Part shown: piece after piece, positions 17,953 through 26,918 of the stretch
Layout of the letters: each line of letters begins with the position of its first letter
How positions within the stretch are numbered: position 1 is the first letter of the stretch
Assembly (NCBI GenBank): GCA_030538705.1
Contig: JAUNTL010000022.1
Span: 1 to 35,967 of the forward strand
DNA from: Paracoccus sp. (in: a-proteobacteria)
GTDB taxonomy: Bacteria; Pseudomonadota; Alphaproteobacteria; Rhodobacterales; Rhodobacteraceae
Direction of reading: 5' to 3'
DNA length: 35,967 nucleotides
Made by a program: the position numbers and the translations under genes
Notes under the pieces: generated by a model
What the model was told of the DNA's origin: nothing
Databases searched by the model: none
The model's input: the letters and a program-made list of their open reading frames with translations, nothing else

Positions 17953-19026
17953 ATGAAAAAGACCCTGATCCTGACCACCGCGCTGTGCGGGCTGGCCCTC
18001 GGCGCCTCGGCGCAGGAGGTCAATCTGCTGTCCTGGGGCGGTGCCTATGGCAACTCTCACCTTGAAGCCTATGCCAAGCCCTTCGAGGCCGAGACCGGCA
18101 TCAAGGTGAATATCGCCGATGCCGACAATCCCGCCACGCCGATCAAGGCCATGGTCGAGGCCGGCAATGTGACCGCCGATATCGCTTCGGTCGAATATGC
18201 CGATGCGGTGCGGTTGTGTGACGAAGGGCTGGTCGAGGAAATCGACCTGTCGATTCTGGTCGCGGCCGAGGATGGAACGGCGGCCTCGGATGACTTTATC
18301 GAAGGCGGCGTCACCGAATGTTTCGTGGCCACGGATGTCTATTCGATGGTCATGACCTATGACGACAGCAAATTCGCCGACGCCAAGCCCGCGACGCCGG
18401 CCGATTTCTTTAACCTCGAATCCTTCCCCGGCAAGCGCACCATGCGCAAAGGCGCGAAATTCAACCTGGAATTCGCGCTGATGGCCGACGGTGTTCCCGC
18501 AGCCGAGGTTTATGACGTGCTGGCCACGCCCGAAGGTGTCGACCGCGCATTCGCCAAGCTGGATACGATCAAATCAGACGTGATCTGGTGGGAGGCCGGC
18601 GCGCAGCCGCCGCAGCTGCTGGCCGATGGCGAGGTGACGCTGGCCTATGCCTTTAACGGCCGGATCTTCAATGCCGCCGTGCAGGATAACAAGCCCTTTA
18701 TCATCGTCTGGGATGGCCAGATCTATGAGATGGAGGGCTGGGTGATCCCGAAAGGCGCGCCCAATATGGAACAGGCGCTGGATTTCATCGCATGGTCGAC
18801 CTCGCCCGCGCCGCAGGCCCGCGCGGCCGAGTTCATCAGCTATGGCCCGCCGCGCCGCTCGGCCGCGGCGCTTGTCGGAAATATGGAAGGAACCGACATG
18901 GCGATGGGTCCGCATCTGCCCACCTTTGAGGCGAATATGGGCAATGCCCTTGGCTCGAACCTCGAATTCTGGGTCGATCACGATTCGGAGCTGAACGAGC
19001 GTTTCAACGCCTGGCTTGCCGGCTGA
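17953..19026 (+). CDS. Periplasmic polyamine-type substrate-binding protein (PotD/PotF-like)
   Basis: A 357-residue binding protein with a Sec signal peptide (MKKTLILTTALCGLALGASAQ, residues 1-21). The mature protein begins EVNLLSWGGAYGNSH and continues AYAKPFEAETGIKVN, a form of the family's start seen in PotD/PotF and related putrescine, spermidine or choline-type binding proteins. Later segments VIWWEAGAQPPQLLADGEV and WVIPKGAPNMEQALDFI also fit the family. The ATG at 17953 is preferred because AGGAG lies six bases upstream; an ATG 18 bases earlier would precede the signal peptide. It stands between the ATPase and the permeases. Which polyamine or related amine it binds cannot be read from the sequence. 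Confidence 0.92.
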   Translation: MKKTLILTTALCGLALGASAQEVNLLSWGGAYGNSHLEAYAKPFEAETGIKVNIADADNPATPIKAMVEAGNVTADIASVEYADAVRLCDEGLVEEIDLSILVAAEDGTAASDDFIEGGVTECFVATDVYSMVMTYDDSKFADAKPATPADFFNLESFPGKRTMRKGAKFNLEFALMADGVPAAEVYDVLATPEGVDRAFAKLDTIKSDVIWWEAGAQPPQLLADGEVTLAYAFNGRIFNAAVQDNKPFIIVWDGQIYEMEGWVIPKGAPNMEQALDFIAWSTSPAPQARAAEFISYGPPRRSAAALVGNMEGTDMAMGPHLPTFEANMGNALGSNLEFWVDHDSELNERFNAWLAG

Positions 19027-19081
19027 TCTGACAGGCCGCGCCCGTCATAGGGCGGGCGCGGCCGCATCCGGGGGAACAGGA

Positions 19082-20380
19082 ATGGCGACACCGCTCGATC
19101 CTCATGCCGCGATCGTGACCGAGGCCGGCGGCAGCGGCGACGGCACCTTGCGCACGGCCGCCGGTGAACCGCTGGGCCGTGCGCTGGCACGTTCGTCGCG
19201 AAAGGCGCGGTGGCGGGCGTTCCTGCTGGTCGCGCCGCTTTTGCTGTTCATCCTTGTGACCTTTCTCACGCCGATCGCGCAGATGCTGCACCGCTCGGCC
19301 TATAATGACGGGTTTTCCGCAAATATGCCCCGCATCTCGGGCTGGTTCGCCGAAAACCCTGCCGGCACCCCGCCTGATAATGCTGCATGGGAGGCGCTGG
19401 CGCTGGATCTGGGCGACGCGGCACGTGACCGCACCATCGGGCTGGCCGGCACGCGGATCAATTATGACATGGCGGGGACGCGCTCGCTTTTCACCTCGAC
19501 CGGGCGCGCCCTGCGCGGCGGAGTCGAGCCGCCTTACCGCGAGGCATTGACCGGGATCGACGCGAAATGGTCCGATCCGCAGCTCTGGCAGGTCATGCGT
19601 GGTGCCTCGACCGCCTATACGGCCGGTTTTTATCTGGCCTCTGTCGATCTGACCCGGAATTCTGATGGTGATATCGTTCGGGTGGCCGAGCAGCGCCGCG
19701 TCTATGTCATGCTGTTCATGCGCACGCTGTGGCTGTCCGCGCTGATAACCGCCCTGACCTTTGTTCTGGGCTTTCCGGTCGCGCATCTGCTGGCGCGGCT
19801 GCCGCTGCGGCAATCCAACCTGCTGATGATCCTTGTGCTGCTGCCGTTCTGGACCTCGCTTCTGGTGCGCACGACAAGCTGGGTCGTGCTGCTGCAACAG
19901 CAGGGCGTGCTGAACGGGCTGCTTGTCTGGCTGGGCGTGATCGACGATGGCGGGCGGCTGGTGATGATGCATAACCCCGTCGGCACGGTCGTCGCGATGA
20001 CCCATATTCTGCTGCCCTTCATGATCCTGCCGCTGTATTCGGTGATGCGGACGATCAACCCCGCCTATGTCCGCGCCGCGCGCAGCCTGGGCGCGACCAG
20101 CTGGACCGCATTCCGGCGCATCTATTTCCCGCAGACCCTGCCGGGACTGGGGGCGGGGGCGCTGCTCGTCTTTATTCTGGCGGTTGGGTATTATATCACC
20201 CCGGCGCTTGTCGGCGGGGCTTCGGGACAGCTCATCTCGAACATGATCGCCGAGCATATGTCACGCACGCTCAACTGGTCGATGGCGGCGGCCCTTGCGA
20301 CGATCCTGCTGGGCGGTGTTTTGCTGCTTTACTGGGTCTATGACCGCCTTGTCGGTATCGACAACCTCAAGCTGGGATAG
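19082..20380 (+). CDS. ABC transporter permease, PotB/PotH-like
   Basis: A 432-residue inner-membrane permease of the binding-protein-dependent family. A cytoplasmic N-terminal tail (about 1-45) is followed by a first helix (FLLVAPLLLFILVTFLTPIAQML). A long periplasmic segment of about 130 residues comes next, then the usual five-helix core from about residue 200. The EAA-like loop contacting the ATPase is visible as VRAARSLGATSWTAFRRIYFPQTLPG. The enlarged first periplasmic loop makes the protein longer than PotB of E. coli (about 285 residues); I recall this in some alphaproteobacterial relatives. AGGA lies directly before the ATG at 19082. It is followed three bases later by the second permease. 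Confidence 0.92.
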   Translation: MATPLDPHAAIVTEAGGSGDGTLRTAAGEPLGRALARSSRKARWRAFLLVAPLLLFILVTFLTPIAQMLHRSAYNDGFSANMPRISGWFAENPAGTPPDNAAWEALALDLGDAARDRTIGLAGTRINYDMAGTRSLFTSTGRALRGGVEPPYREALTGIDAKWSDPQLWQVMRGASTAYTAGFYLASVDLTRNSDGDIVRVAEQRRVYVMLFMRTLWLSALITALTFVLGFPVAHLLARLPLRQSNLLMILVLLPFWTSLLVRTTSWVVLLQQQGVLNGLLVWLGVIDDGGRLVMMHNPVGTVVAMTHILLPFMILPLYSVMRTINPAYVRAARSLGATSWTAFRRIYFPQTLPGLGAGALLVFILAVGYYITPALVGGASGQLISNMIAEHMSRTLNWSMAAALATILLGGVLLLYWVYDRLVGIDNLKLG

Positions 20381-20383
20381 GAC

Positions 20384-21355
20384 ATGGCGCTTCCTCCATA
20401 TGCCTCGCGGCTGGAACGGGTCTGGCACTGGACCTATCTGGCGATCTGCACGCTGATCTTTCTGTTCCTGATCGCGCCGATCCTTGTCATCATCCCGCTG
20501 AGCTTTAACGCCGAGCCTTATTTCACATTCACCCGTGACATGCTGGCGCTGAACCCGGACGGTTATTCGCTGCGGTGGTATGACACGCTGGCCACCTTCG
20601 GGATGAGTCAGCCTGACGCGCCGCGTGGCTGGGCATGGCTGTCGGACATGTGGGCGAATGCCCGCTGGGTGCAGGCGGCAAAGAACTCGGTGGTGATCGG
20701 CATTGCCGCGACACTGGTCGCGACCGTGCTGGGGACGCTGGCCGCGCTTGGGCTGGCCCGGCCGGAAATGCCGTTCCGGCGGCTGATCATGGCGATGCTG
20801 ATCTCGCCCATGATCGTGCCCTTGATCATTACCGCGACGGGTCTGTTCTTTTTCTATTCCTCGGCCTGCGTGCCGCCGGGATCATGGCTGCATCAGATCT
20901 TTGGCGCGGTGCTGTCGAAAGAGGGCTGTCTGGCCAATACCCGCCTTGGCGTCATCCTTGCCCATGCGACGCTGGGCATTCCCTTTGTCATCATCACCGT
21001 CACCGCAACGCTGATCGGGTTCGATCAGTCGCTGAACCGCGCGGCGGCCAGCCTTGGCGCCAGCCCGCGGCGGGTGTTTTTCCGCGTGACCATGCCGCTG
21101 ATCCTGCCCGGCATCATTTCGGGCGCGCTGTTTGCATTCGTGACCTCGTTCGATGAGGTGGTGGTGGTGCTGTTCATTGCCGGGCCGGAACAGCAGACCA
21201 TCCCGCGCCAGATGTGGATCGGCATCCGCGAACAGATCAGCCCGGCGATCCTTGCCGTGGCGACGCTGCTGGTCGGTTTTTCCATTGCGCTGCTGGCCAC
21301 GGTCGAGTTGCTGCGCCGCCGGTCCGAACGCATCAGGGGCGTCTCGCCCGGCTAG
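20384..21355 (+). CDS. ABC transporter permease, PotC/PotI-like
   Basis: A 323-residue second permease with six probable helices (first at about 20-40: TYLAICTLIFLFLIAPILVIIPLSF). The EAA-like loop is NRAAASLGASPRRVFFRVTMPLILPG, and the FVTSFDEVVVVLFIAG segment is typical of PotC/PotI. It has a short periplasmic insertion containing two cysteines (CVPPGSWLHQIFGAVLSKEGC). The ATG begins three bases after the stop of the first permease, so translation is probably coupled. It is the last gene of the operon. Its stop codon overlaps that of the convergent AEC transporter gene inside the tetranucleotide CTAG. Confidence 0.92.
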   Translation: MALPPYASRLERVWHWTYLAICTLIFLFLIAPILVIIPLSFNAEPYFTFTRDMLALNPDGYSLRWYDTLATFGMSQPDAPRGWAWLSDMWANARWVQAAKNSVVIGIAATLVATVLGTLAALGLARPEMPFRRLIMAMLISPMIVPLIITATGLFFFYSSACVPPGSWLHQIFGAVLSKEGCLANTRLGVILAHATLGIPFVIITVTATLIGFDQSLNRAAASLGASPRRVFFRVTMPLILPGIISGALFAFVTSFDEVVVVLFIAGPEQQTIPRQMWIGIREQISPAILAVATLLVGFSIALLATVELLRRRSERIRGVSPG

Positions 21356-22293
21356 GGCAGGATCTCCAGCCAGACCGAGATCGTCAGGATCGAAACGGCG
21401 GTCGCGACCAGCACGGTCGAGGCCGCGACCCGCTTGGCCACCCCGTAGATCGAGGCAAAGAGATAGGCGTTCACCCCCGGCGCCATCGCCGCAGTCAGCA
21501 CGGCCGAGCGCAGCGCCGGCACCTCCAGCCCGAAGGTGCGGCCAAGGCCATAGGTCACGACCGGATGCAGGATCAGGGATGCCGCGCAGCATAATGCGAT
21601 GGCCCGGCTGTCGCCCTCGGGGCGATAGCGAAACAGGATACCGCCAAGCGCGAACAGTGCCGCCGGCAGGGCGGCCGTGGCCAGCATGCGCACCGCCTCC
21701 CAGAAACCGCCCGGCAGGATCAGCCCGGCGCTCAGCAATATGTTCATCACCAGCCCGGCAATGATGCCGATCACCAGCGGCGTGCGCAGCACACCTGTCA
21801 GCGCGCGCAGGGCAACACGGCCGACTGACAGGTTCTGGCCGCGGGCGCGCGTGAACTCCATCACCGTGATGCCAAAGGTATAAAGCAGCGGCGAATGGAC
21901 CGCGATGATCATCCAGTTCGCGGCGAGGGCCTCGGGTCCATAAGCGCGCTCGGTGATCGGAATACCCAGCAGGACCGAATTGGAAAACAGGCAGGCAAAG
22001 CCGATTGCCACCGCATCCTCGGGCGGCCGGCCCAGCCAGCGCGCGCCCGCGACGCCAATGCCAAAGGATGCAAAGGCCCCGGTATAAAAGGCCAGCAGCA
22101 TCGGGATATTGAAATCGGCCGACAGATCCAGCCGGGCAATGGACTGAAACAGCAGCACCGGCAGGGCAAAGCTTTGCGCGAAACGCATCACGCCTTCGAC
22201 GGCAGTTTCGGACAACAGCCCGCGCCAGGCGACGACATAGCCGAAACCGATGACCAGAAAGACCGGCAGAACGACATCGAAAAGCGCCGTCAC
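21352..22293 (-). CDS. AEC (auxin efflux carrier) family transporter
   Basis: A 313-residue membrane protein with about ten transmembrane helices in two inverted halves, as in the AEC/bile-acid-sodium-symporter fold. Family features include the N-terminal VVLPVFLVIGFGYVVAWRG, FALPVLLFQSIA, LFSNSVLLGIPI (the N-x-x-x-x-G-I-P segment of the family) and TAAMAPGVNAYLFA near the end. Members export or exchange small organic acids; the substrate here is unknown. Its start overlaps the stop of the MBL hydrolase gene by four bases, so it is the last gene of the dac-tmk-holB-tatD operon. The family is clear. Confidence 0.92.
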   Translation of the reverse strand: MTALFDVVLPVFLVIGFGYVVAWRGLLSETAVEGVMRFAQSFALPVLLFQSIARLDLSADFNIPMLLAFYTGAFASFGIGVAGARWLGRPPEDAVAIGFACLFSNSVLLGIPITERAYGPEALAANWMIIAVHSPLLYTFGITVMEFTRARGQNLSVGRVALRALTGVLRTPLVIGIIAGLVMNILLSAGLILPGGFWEAVRMLATAALPAALFALGGILFRYRPEGDSRAIALCCAASLILHPVVTYGLGRTFGLEVPALRSAVLTAAMAPGVNAYLFASIYGVAKRVAASTVLVATAVSILTISVWLEILP

Positions 22294-23093
22294 GGCCGCG
22301 CCTCCAGCACCAGCCCGTCATGGGCGGGGGTGATATGGGCGGGCGTGGCCGCATCCGTTTCCCGGTAATCAATGTCGATGTGCATATTCGTCAGCACACC
22401 CTGCCGCGCGCCCGAATGTCCGATCCATTCCAGCGCGAGGTCGAGATGGGCGTGGCTGGGATGGGGGGCGTGACGCAGCGCGTCGCAGATAAATATCTCG
22501 GGCCGGCCGATGATATCCCATGCCGGGCCGGGAATATCCTGCACATCGGGCAGATAGATAATCCCCCCGCCCGATGTGCCGATCTTCAGCCCAAGCGCGC
22601 TGATCTCGCCATGCGGGACGCTGAACGGTGTGATGCGGACCGGCCCGCCCGCGCCGTCGATACAGAGCGGGCCGTCCAGCGGGTGCAGGTCACAGATCGG
22701 CGGATAGCCCGAGCCGGGCGGCGTCGCGAAGATATAGCCAAAACGCCCCAGCAGCGCGCGGCGCGTCGCCGCGTCGGCATAGCCGGGGACGCGGGCGCGG
22801 GCGTTATAGGCAAGCTGGCGCAGATCGTCGATACCATGGACATGATCGGCATGGGCATGGGTCCAGATCACCGCGTCCAGCGTGACGACACCGGCATCCA
22901 GCATCTGCGGCACCAGATCGGGACCGGTATCGACCAGCACCCGCGTCACCCCGTCCGGTCCGATGCGGTCGATCAGGATCGCGCAGCGGCGGCGGCGGTT
23001 TTTCGGCTCGGCCGGGTCGCAGGCGCCCCAGTTCCCGCCGATGCGCGGCACGCCCCCGGACGATCCGCAACCCAGGATGGTGACGCGGATCAT
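22290..23093 (-). CDS. MBL-fold metallohydrolase (PhnP-like)
   Basis: A 267-residue metallo-beta-lactamase-fold phosphodiesterase-like enzyme. The metal motif is H79-A-H81-A-D83-H84 (THAHADHVHGID), with further ligands likely from FSVPHGE, LPDVQD and the C-terminal NMHIDIDY. The N-terminal GCGSSGGVPRIGGNWGACDP is characteristic of the group containing PhnP (a cyclic phosphodiesterase). It overlaps tatD by four bases (ATGA), and the same pair tatD-MBL is common in alphaproteobacteria. There are no phn genes nearby, so a role in C-P lyase metabolism is not suggested. The natural substrate is unknown. Confidence 0.9.
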   Translation of the reverse strand: MIRVTILGCGSSGGVPRIGGNWGACDPAEPKNRRRRCAILIDRIGPDGVTRVLVDTGPDLVPQMLDAGVVTLDAVIWTHAHADHVHGIDDLRQLAYNARARVPGYADAATRRALLGRFGYIFATPPGSGYPPICDLHPLDGPLCIDGAGGPVRITPFSVPHGEISALGLKIGTSGGGIIYLPDVQDIPGPAWDIIGRPEIFICDALRHAPHPSHAHLDLALEWIGHSGARQGVLTNMHIDIDYRETDAATPAHITPAHDGLVLEARP

Positions 23094-23896
23094 CGCGCCG
23101 CCTTTGAGAACAGGCGGTCAAAGTTTGCCGAACTCTGCGCGGCAAAACCGGCGTAATCCATGCCATAGATCTCTGCCCCGACGGCAGCGGTGCGGGTAAC
23201 GAAGGCAGGTTCATTGCGCCGGCCACGGTGGGGCGGCGGGGCCAGATAGGGGGCATCCGTCTCGATCAGGATGCGATCAGGCGGAGCGGCGGCAAAGATC
23301 TCGCGCAGCTCGGTCGAGCGCGGGAATGCGGCGATCCCCGACATCGACAGATAGAACCCCAGATCCAGTGCCGCCCGCGCCAGCCCCGGCCCCGAGGTGA
23401 AACAATGCATCACGCAATCATAAGCGCCGGCGCGGTGTTCCTCGGTCAGGATGCGGGCCATGTCCTCGTCGGCGTCGCGGGCGTGGATGATCAGCGGCAG
23501 GCCGGTCTGGCGCGCGGCCTCGATATGGATACGCAGGGATTGCTGCTGTGCCGCCGCGCTTTCGGCGGTGTAATGGTAATCCAGCCCGGTTTCCCCGATG
23601 CCGACGAATTTCGGATGCGCTGCCAGCGCCACCAGTTCCGCAACCGTGACCATCGGTTCCTCGGCCACGCTCATCGGATGGGTGCCGGCGGCGTAAAAGA
23701 CACCCTCATGGGCCTCGGCAATGGCGCGGACCTGCGGTTCCTGACGCAGCCGCGTGCAGATCGTGACCATGCGCATGACCCCGGCGGCATGGGCGCGCGC
23801 GACCACCGCGTCAAGCTCGCCGTTGAAATCGGGGAAATCCAGATGGCAATGGCTGTCCACCACAGGGACGGCCGGGCCGGCATCGGGCAGGGGCAT
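23090..23896 (-). CDS. tatD: TatD family metal-dependent DNase
   Basis: A 268-residue TIM-barrel hydrolase of the TatD family (3'-5' exonuclease activity in E. coli TatD). The metal ligands are visible: H16 and H18 in DSHCHLDF, the glutamate in GIGETGLDYHY, the histidines in IIHARDADEDM and MHCFTSG, and the aspartate in IETDAPYLAP. The length is typical. It begins three bases after the holB stop and overlaps the MBL hydrolase gene by four, so it is tightly coupled within the operon. The gene name follows the family; this one is equally often annotated ycfH, after the E. coli paralogue that also lies next to holB and tmk. Confidence 0.93.
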   Translation of the reverse strand: MPLPDAGPAVPVVDSHCHLDFPDFNGELDAVVARAHAAGVMRMVTICTRLRQEPQVRAIAEAHEGVFYAAGTHPMSVAEEPMVTVAELVALAAHPKFVGIGETGLDYHYTAESAAAQQQSLRIHIEAARQTGLPLIIHARDADEDMARILTEEHRAGAYDCVMHCFTSGPGLARAALDLGFYLSMSGIAAFPRSTELREIFAAAPPDRILIETDAPYLAPPPHRGRRNEPAFVTRTAAVGAEIYGMDYAGFAAQSSANFDRLFSKAAR

Positions 23897-23899
23897 GGA

Positions 23900-25000
23900 T
23901 CAGGCTTTCGCGTGCGCCGGGGCCAGCCCGGCCAGTTGAATCAGCATATCCATCACAAGCGCCGCAGGGTCAAGATTGACTGCCCGCCCGGCGCGCGCGC
24001 GCGCCGACAGATCGGCCTGCGCACCGGCCCAGATGCGCGCGGCACCGGCATCGGGGCACAGCCGCGCCATCAGTTCGGCCTCGCCCCTTGCCGCCTCGGG
24101 GACAGGGGCGCCCATCAGCCCGGCACGCGCCAGCCGGCTGAGAAAGCGGTCAAGCAGCGTGACCGCCAGATCAAAAGGATCGCCATCCGCCGTGGCCCGC
24201 CCGCCGGCCGCGTCGGCCAGCACGCGTGCCTTGACGCGGTCGAAACGCGGCAGCGTCGCGAACAGCTCGATGATACGGGCATAGACCGCCAGCCCGTCCT
24301 GTCCCGCCAGCCGCAACGCCTCGCCCGCTGATCCGCCCGACAGCGCTGACAGCGCCTGCGCATCGGCCTCGACCCCCAGACCGGTCAGGATATCTGCCAT
24401 GACCGCGGGCGGCAGGGGCGACAGGCGCAATTCGCGGCAGCGCGAGCGGATGGTCGGCAAAAGCCGCGCCGGCTGATGCGCGATCATCAGGATAACCCCG
24501 CCCTTCGGCGGCTCTTCCAGCATTTTCAGCAAGGCATTGGCGGCGGCGTTGTTCAGCTCGTCCGCGGCGTCGATGATCGCCACGCGCCGCCCGCCCTCGG
24601 CCGCGCTCATGTGAAAGAACGACAGCAGGGCGCGGATGTCGTCGACCGAGATTTCGGCGCGCATCCGGCCGGTCTTGTCATCGAACCCCCGCCGGACCAG
24701 ATGCAGCCGCGGTTCGGACAGGGCGGCGGTGCGGCGCGCGACAGGGTGATCGGGCGCGATGGCCAGCCCGTCCCCGGCCGTCCCCTCGGCCAGCAGCCAG
24801 CGCGCGATCGCCCATGCCAGCGTCGCCTTGCCGACCCCGCGCGGGCCCGAGATCAGCCAGGCGTGATGCAGCCGGTGCGCCTGTGCGGCGCCAAGGAAAT
24901 CGGCAATGGCCGCGTCATGGCCAAGTGGTGCGGCGGTATGGCGCGGATGCGGCGCACCGGGGACGCGGTCGGATTCGGGCGGATCGGCGCCATCGCTCAT
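23900..25000 (-). CDS. holB: DNA polymerase III delta-prime subunit
   Basis: A 366-residue clamp-loader subunit, AAA+ fold, that helps load the beta clamp during replication. Walker A is GPRGVGKAT (52-60), the Walker B-like segment is VAIIDAADELNNAAANALLKMLEEP, and the SRC sensor is in TIRSRCRELRL. The four-cysteine zinc module found in the E. coli protein is absent here: the segment after Walker A contains no cysteine. I believe this is usual in alphaproteobacteria. The ATG overlaps the tmk stop by four bases. The N-terminus carries about 25 extra residues that look disordered. The assignment is firm. Confidence 0.94.
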   Translation of the reverse strand: MSDGADPPESDRVPGAPHPRHTAAPLGHDAAIADFLGAAQAHRLHHAWLISGPRGVGKATLAWAIARWLLAEGTAGDGLAIAPDHPVARRTAALSEPRLHLVRRGFDDKTGRMRAEISVDDIRALLSFFHMSAAEGGRRVAIIDAADELNNAAANALLKMLEEPPKGGVILMIAHQPARLLPTIRSRCRELRLSPLPPAVMADILTGLGVEADAQALSALSGGSAGEALRLAGQDGLAVYARIIELFATLPRFDRVKARVLADAAGGRATADGDPFDLAVTLLDRFLSRLARAGLMGAPVPEAARGEAELMARLCPDAGAARIWAGAQADLSARARAGRAVNLDPAALVMDMLIQLAGLAPAHAKA

Positions 25001-25662
25001 AACGCGGCCCGGACGCGCGCGGCGACCTCATCGGCCGGGCCGTTGCCGTCGATCAGGCGCACCCGTTCGGGTGCGGCGGCGGCCAGTGCCGCGAAACCCG
25101 CCCGCAGCTGCGCCTGAAATCCGGCACCCATGGATTCGAACCGGTCCTCGGCCGTGACCGGCATGGCGGCCGCGGCCGGGCGCAGACCTGGCGCGGTCAG
25201 AACCTGTGCCGCCTGCATGGCCGATTGCCGCGCGAGCGAGCGCGCCAGACCTTCGGCCGGGTCGATGTCGATCACAAAGGTGCGCGCCGGTTCGATTCCG
25301 ATCATCATCTGGTGGAGCGTTTCAACCATGGCGGACAGATCGCCGCGCGTAACGCCCTGATAGACGCGGGTCGAATCGGCAAAGCGGTCGGTGATGACCA
25401 CCGCCCCCCGATCCAGCGCCGGGCGGATCGTGCGCTCCAGATGGTCGCGCCGCGCAGCATTGAACAGCAGGATTTCGGTTTCGGGCGACCAGCGTTCGGC
25501 GCCACCCTCGACCAGCAGGCGGCGAATCGCCTCGGCCCCGTCCGATCCGCCCGGCTCGCGCGTCAGGACGACCTCTTGCCCACCGGCCCGCATGGCTTCG
25601 GCCAGCATTCGTGCCTGGGTCGTCTTGCCGCTGCCGTCGATGCCTTCGAAGCTGATGAACAT
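24997..25662 (-). CDS. tmk: Thymidylate kinase
   Basis: A 221-residue kinase that phosphorylates dTMP to dTDP, needed for both the salvage and de novo routes to dTTP. The P-loop is EGIDGSGKTT (6-15), the TREPGG loop is at 34-39 and the DRF motif at 92-94 (TDRFADSTRVYQG). Length and motifs are those of normal bacterial Tmk; the lid region (residues 145-170) has Arg residues and some extra Ala/Pro. It lies 12 bases downstream of the dac gene, and overlaps holB by four. A salvage partner, tdk, is encoded about 1.3 kb away on the same strand. Confidence 0.96.
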   Translation of the reverse strand: MFISFEGIDGSGKTTQARMLAEAMRAGGQEVVLTREPGGSDGAEAIRRLLVEGGAERWSPETEILLFNAARRDHLERTIRPALDRGAVVITDRFADSTRVYQGVTRGDLSAMVETLHQMMIGIEPARTFVIDIDPAEGLARSLARQSAMQAAQVLTAPGLRPAAAAMPVTAEDRFESMGAGFQAQLRAGFAALAAAAPERVRLIDGNGPADEVAARVRAAL

Positions 25663-25674
25663 GGGGCGTGCGCG

Positions 25675-26817
25675 CTATTGCCGGATCATGCTGATTGCAT
25701 CGCCGCCAAGGCGCATCGCCGCGCCCCGCAGCCGGCCGACAAAGCCCGCCGCCTCGATATCCTCGGCCGCGACGAGGGGGACGTTGGCGGGTCCGACGCC
25801 CGGGATCTGGATCTGAAGCGTGCCCAGCCGGTCGCCACGTGCAACCGGTGCCTCGATCGGGCCGGTAAAGACGGCCTCGGCGGTCACGCCGGCCTCGGCC
25901 CCGACGGGCACCAGCACATTCAGCCCCGCCGAGGTGGTCAGCGCGACATTCGATTTCGACCCCAGCCAGACCGGCACGGTCACGACCGTTTCGCCCTGGG
26001 GGACGACCTCTTTCATGGTAAAATCGCGGAATGCCCAGGCGGTGATCCGCTCGGCCTCTTCGGCGCGCTGACGTTCGCTGTCCAGCCCGCTGATGACAAA
26101 GATCACCCGTCGTCCGCCCTGCACGGCCGAACCCACCAGCCCGTATCCGGCCTCTTGCGTGTGCCCGGTTTTCAGCCCGTCAGCCCCGATCCCCAGCTTG
26201 AGCAGCGGGTTGCGGTTAAAGCGGTTGGCGGGCGCGCGATTGTCATACGGAAACTCTGTCAGCGCGAAATATTTATAAAGCTCGGGAAAGTCCTCGATCA
26301 GCCGTTCGGCGACAATGCCCAGATCATGCATCGACATCTTGTGATCGGGATGCGGCCAGCCCGAAGAGTTGATGAAATGCGATTCGTTCATGCCAAGCGC
26401 CGCTGCGCGGTCGTTCATCTGGCGGGCGAACGCCTCTTCGGTGCCGGCCAGCCCTTCGGCCACGACAACGCAGGCATCGTTCCCGGACAGCACGATGATA
26501 CCCTTGATCAGCTCTTCGACCGTGGGACGATCCTGCTCGTTGAGGAACATGGTCGAGCCACCCATCTGCCGGGCCTTGCCGGATACGGGCAGGCGGGTGT
26601 CCATGTCCATGCGCCCATCGCGCACCGCCTCGAACAGCATATAAAGCGTCATCAGCTTGGACATCGACGCAGGCGGCAGCGGACGCTCGGCATCCTTGGC
26701 CAGCAGCACCGTCCCGGTGCCGACGTCATAGACCCAGGCCGAACGCGCGTTGGTCTCAAAGCCAAGCGCCTGCAATGGCAGGACAAGGATAAGAAGGGCG
26801 GTCAGGGCTGCACGCAT
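25675..26817 (-). CDS. dacA: D-alanyl-D-alanine carboxypeptidase (PBP5/6 family)
   Basis: A 380-residue low-molecular-weight penicillin-binding protein that trims the terminal D-Ala of peptidoglycan pentapeptides. A signal peptide covers about residues 1-19. The serine active-site motifs are S51-M-S-K54, S111-G-N113 and K216-T-G218. The C-terminal PBP5-associated beta domain (about 275-360) is present, but a clear C-terminal amphipathic membrane anchor is only weakly seen (residues about 360-380, FVGRLRGAAMRLGGDAISMIRQ). The start at 26817 begins the signal peptide directly. It is the first gene of the operon leading to tmk and holB, with a promoter candidate at 26860-26888. The subfamily name (dacA or dacC) is not certain. 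Confidence 0.94.
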   Translation of the reverse strand: MRAALTALLILVLPLQALGFETNARSAWVYDVGTGTVLLAKDAERPLPPASMSKLMTLYMLFEAVRDGRMDMDTRLPVSGKARQMGGSTMFLNEQDRPTVEELIKGIIVLSGNDACVVVAEGLAGTEEAFARQMNDRAAALGMNESHFINSSGWPHPDHKMSMHDLGIVAERLIEDFPELYKYFALTEFPYDNRAPANRFNRNPLLKLGIGADGLKTGHTQEAGYGLVGSAVQGGRRVIFVISGLDSERQRAEEAERITAWAFRDFTMKEVVPQGETVVTVPVWLGSKSNVALTTSAGLNVLVPVGAEAGVTAEAVFTGPIEAPVARGDRLGTLQIQIPGVGPANVPLVAAEDIEAAGFVGRLRGAAMRLGGDAISMIRQ

Positions 26818-26859
26818 GGGATCTGCCTGTATATGGGCGCTTGGGCCGGTTTTGGGTCA

Positions 26860-26888
26860 GGATTACCCGATAAGGCCACCTGTCGCAA
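26860..26888 (-). promoter_or_regulatory. Promoter candidate of the dac-tmk-holB-tatD operon
   Basis: On the minus strand TTGCGA (26888-26883), a 17-base spacer and TAATCC (26865-26860). This would place the start of transcription near 26853, 35 bases before the dac ATG. A perfect GATCGC-GG-GCGATC inverted repeat (26890-26903) lies directly upstream of the -35 and could be an operator. Confidence 0.45.
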
Positions 26889-26918
26889 CGATCGCGGGCG
26901 ATCATGGTTCACGATCGC

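Noticed and set aside
22290-23093. The MBL hydrolase as a phosphonate (C-P lyase) gene because of similarity to PhnP.
   Set aside because: There are no phn genes nearby; it is the usual neighbour of tatD in alphaproteobacteria.
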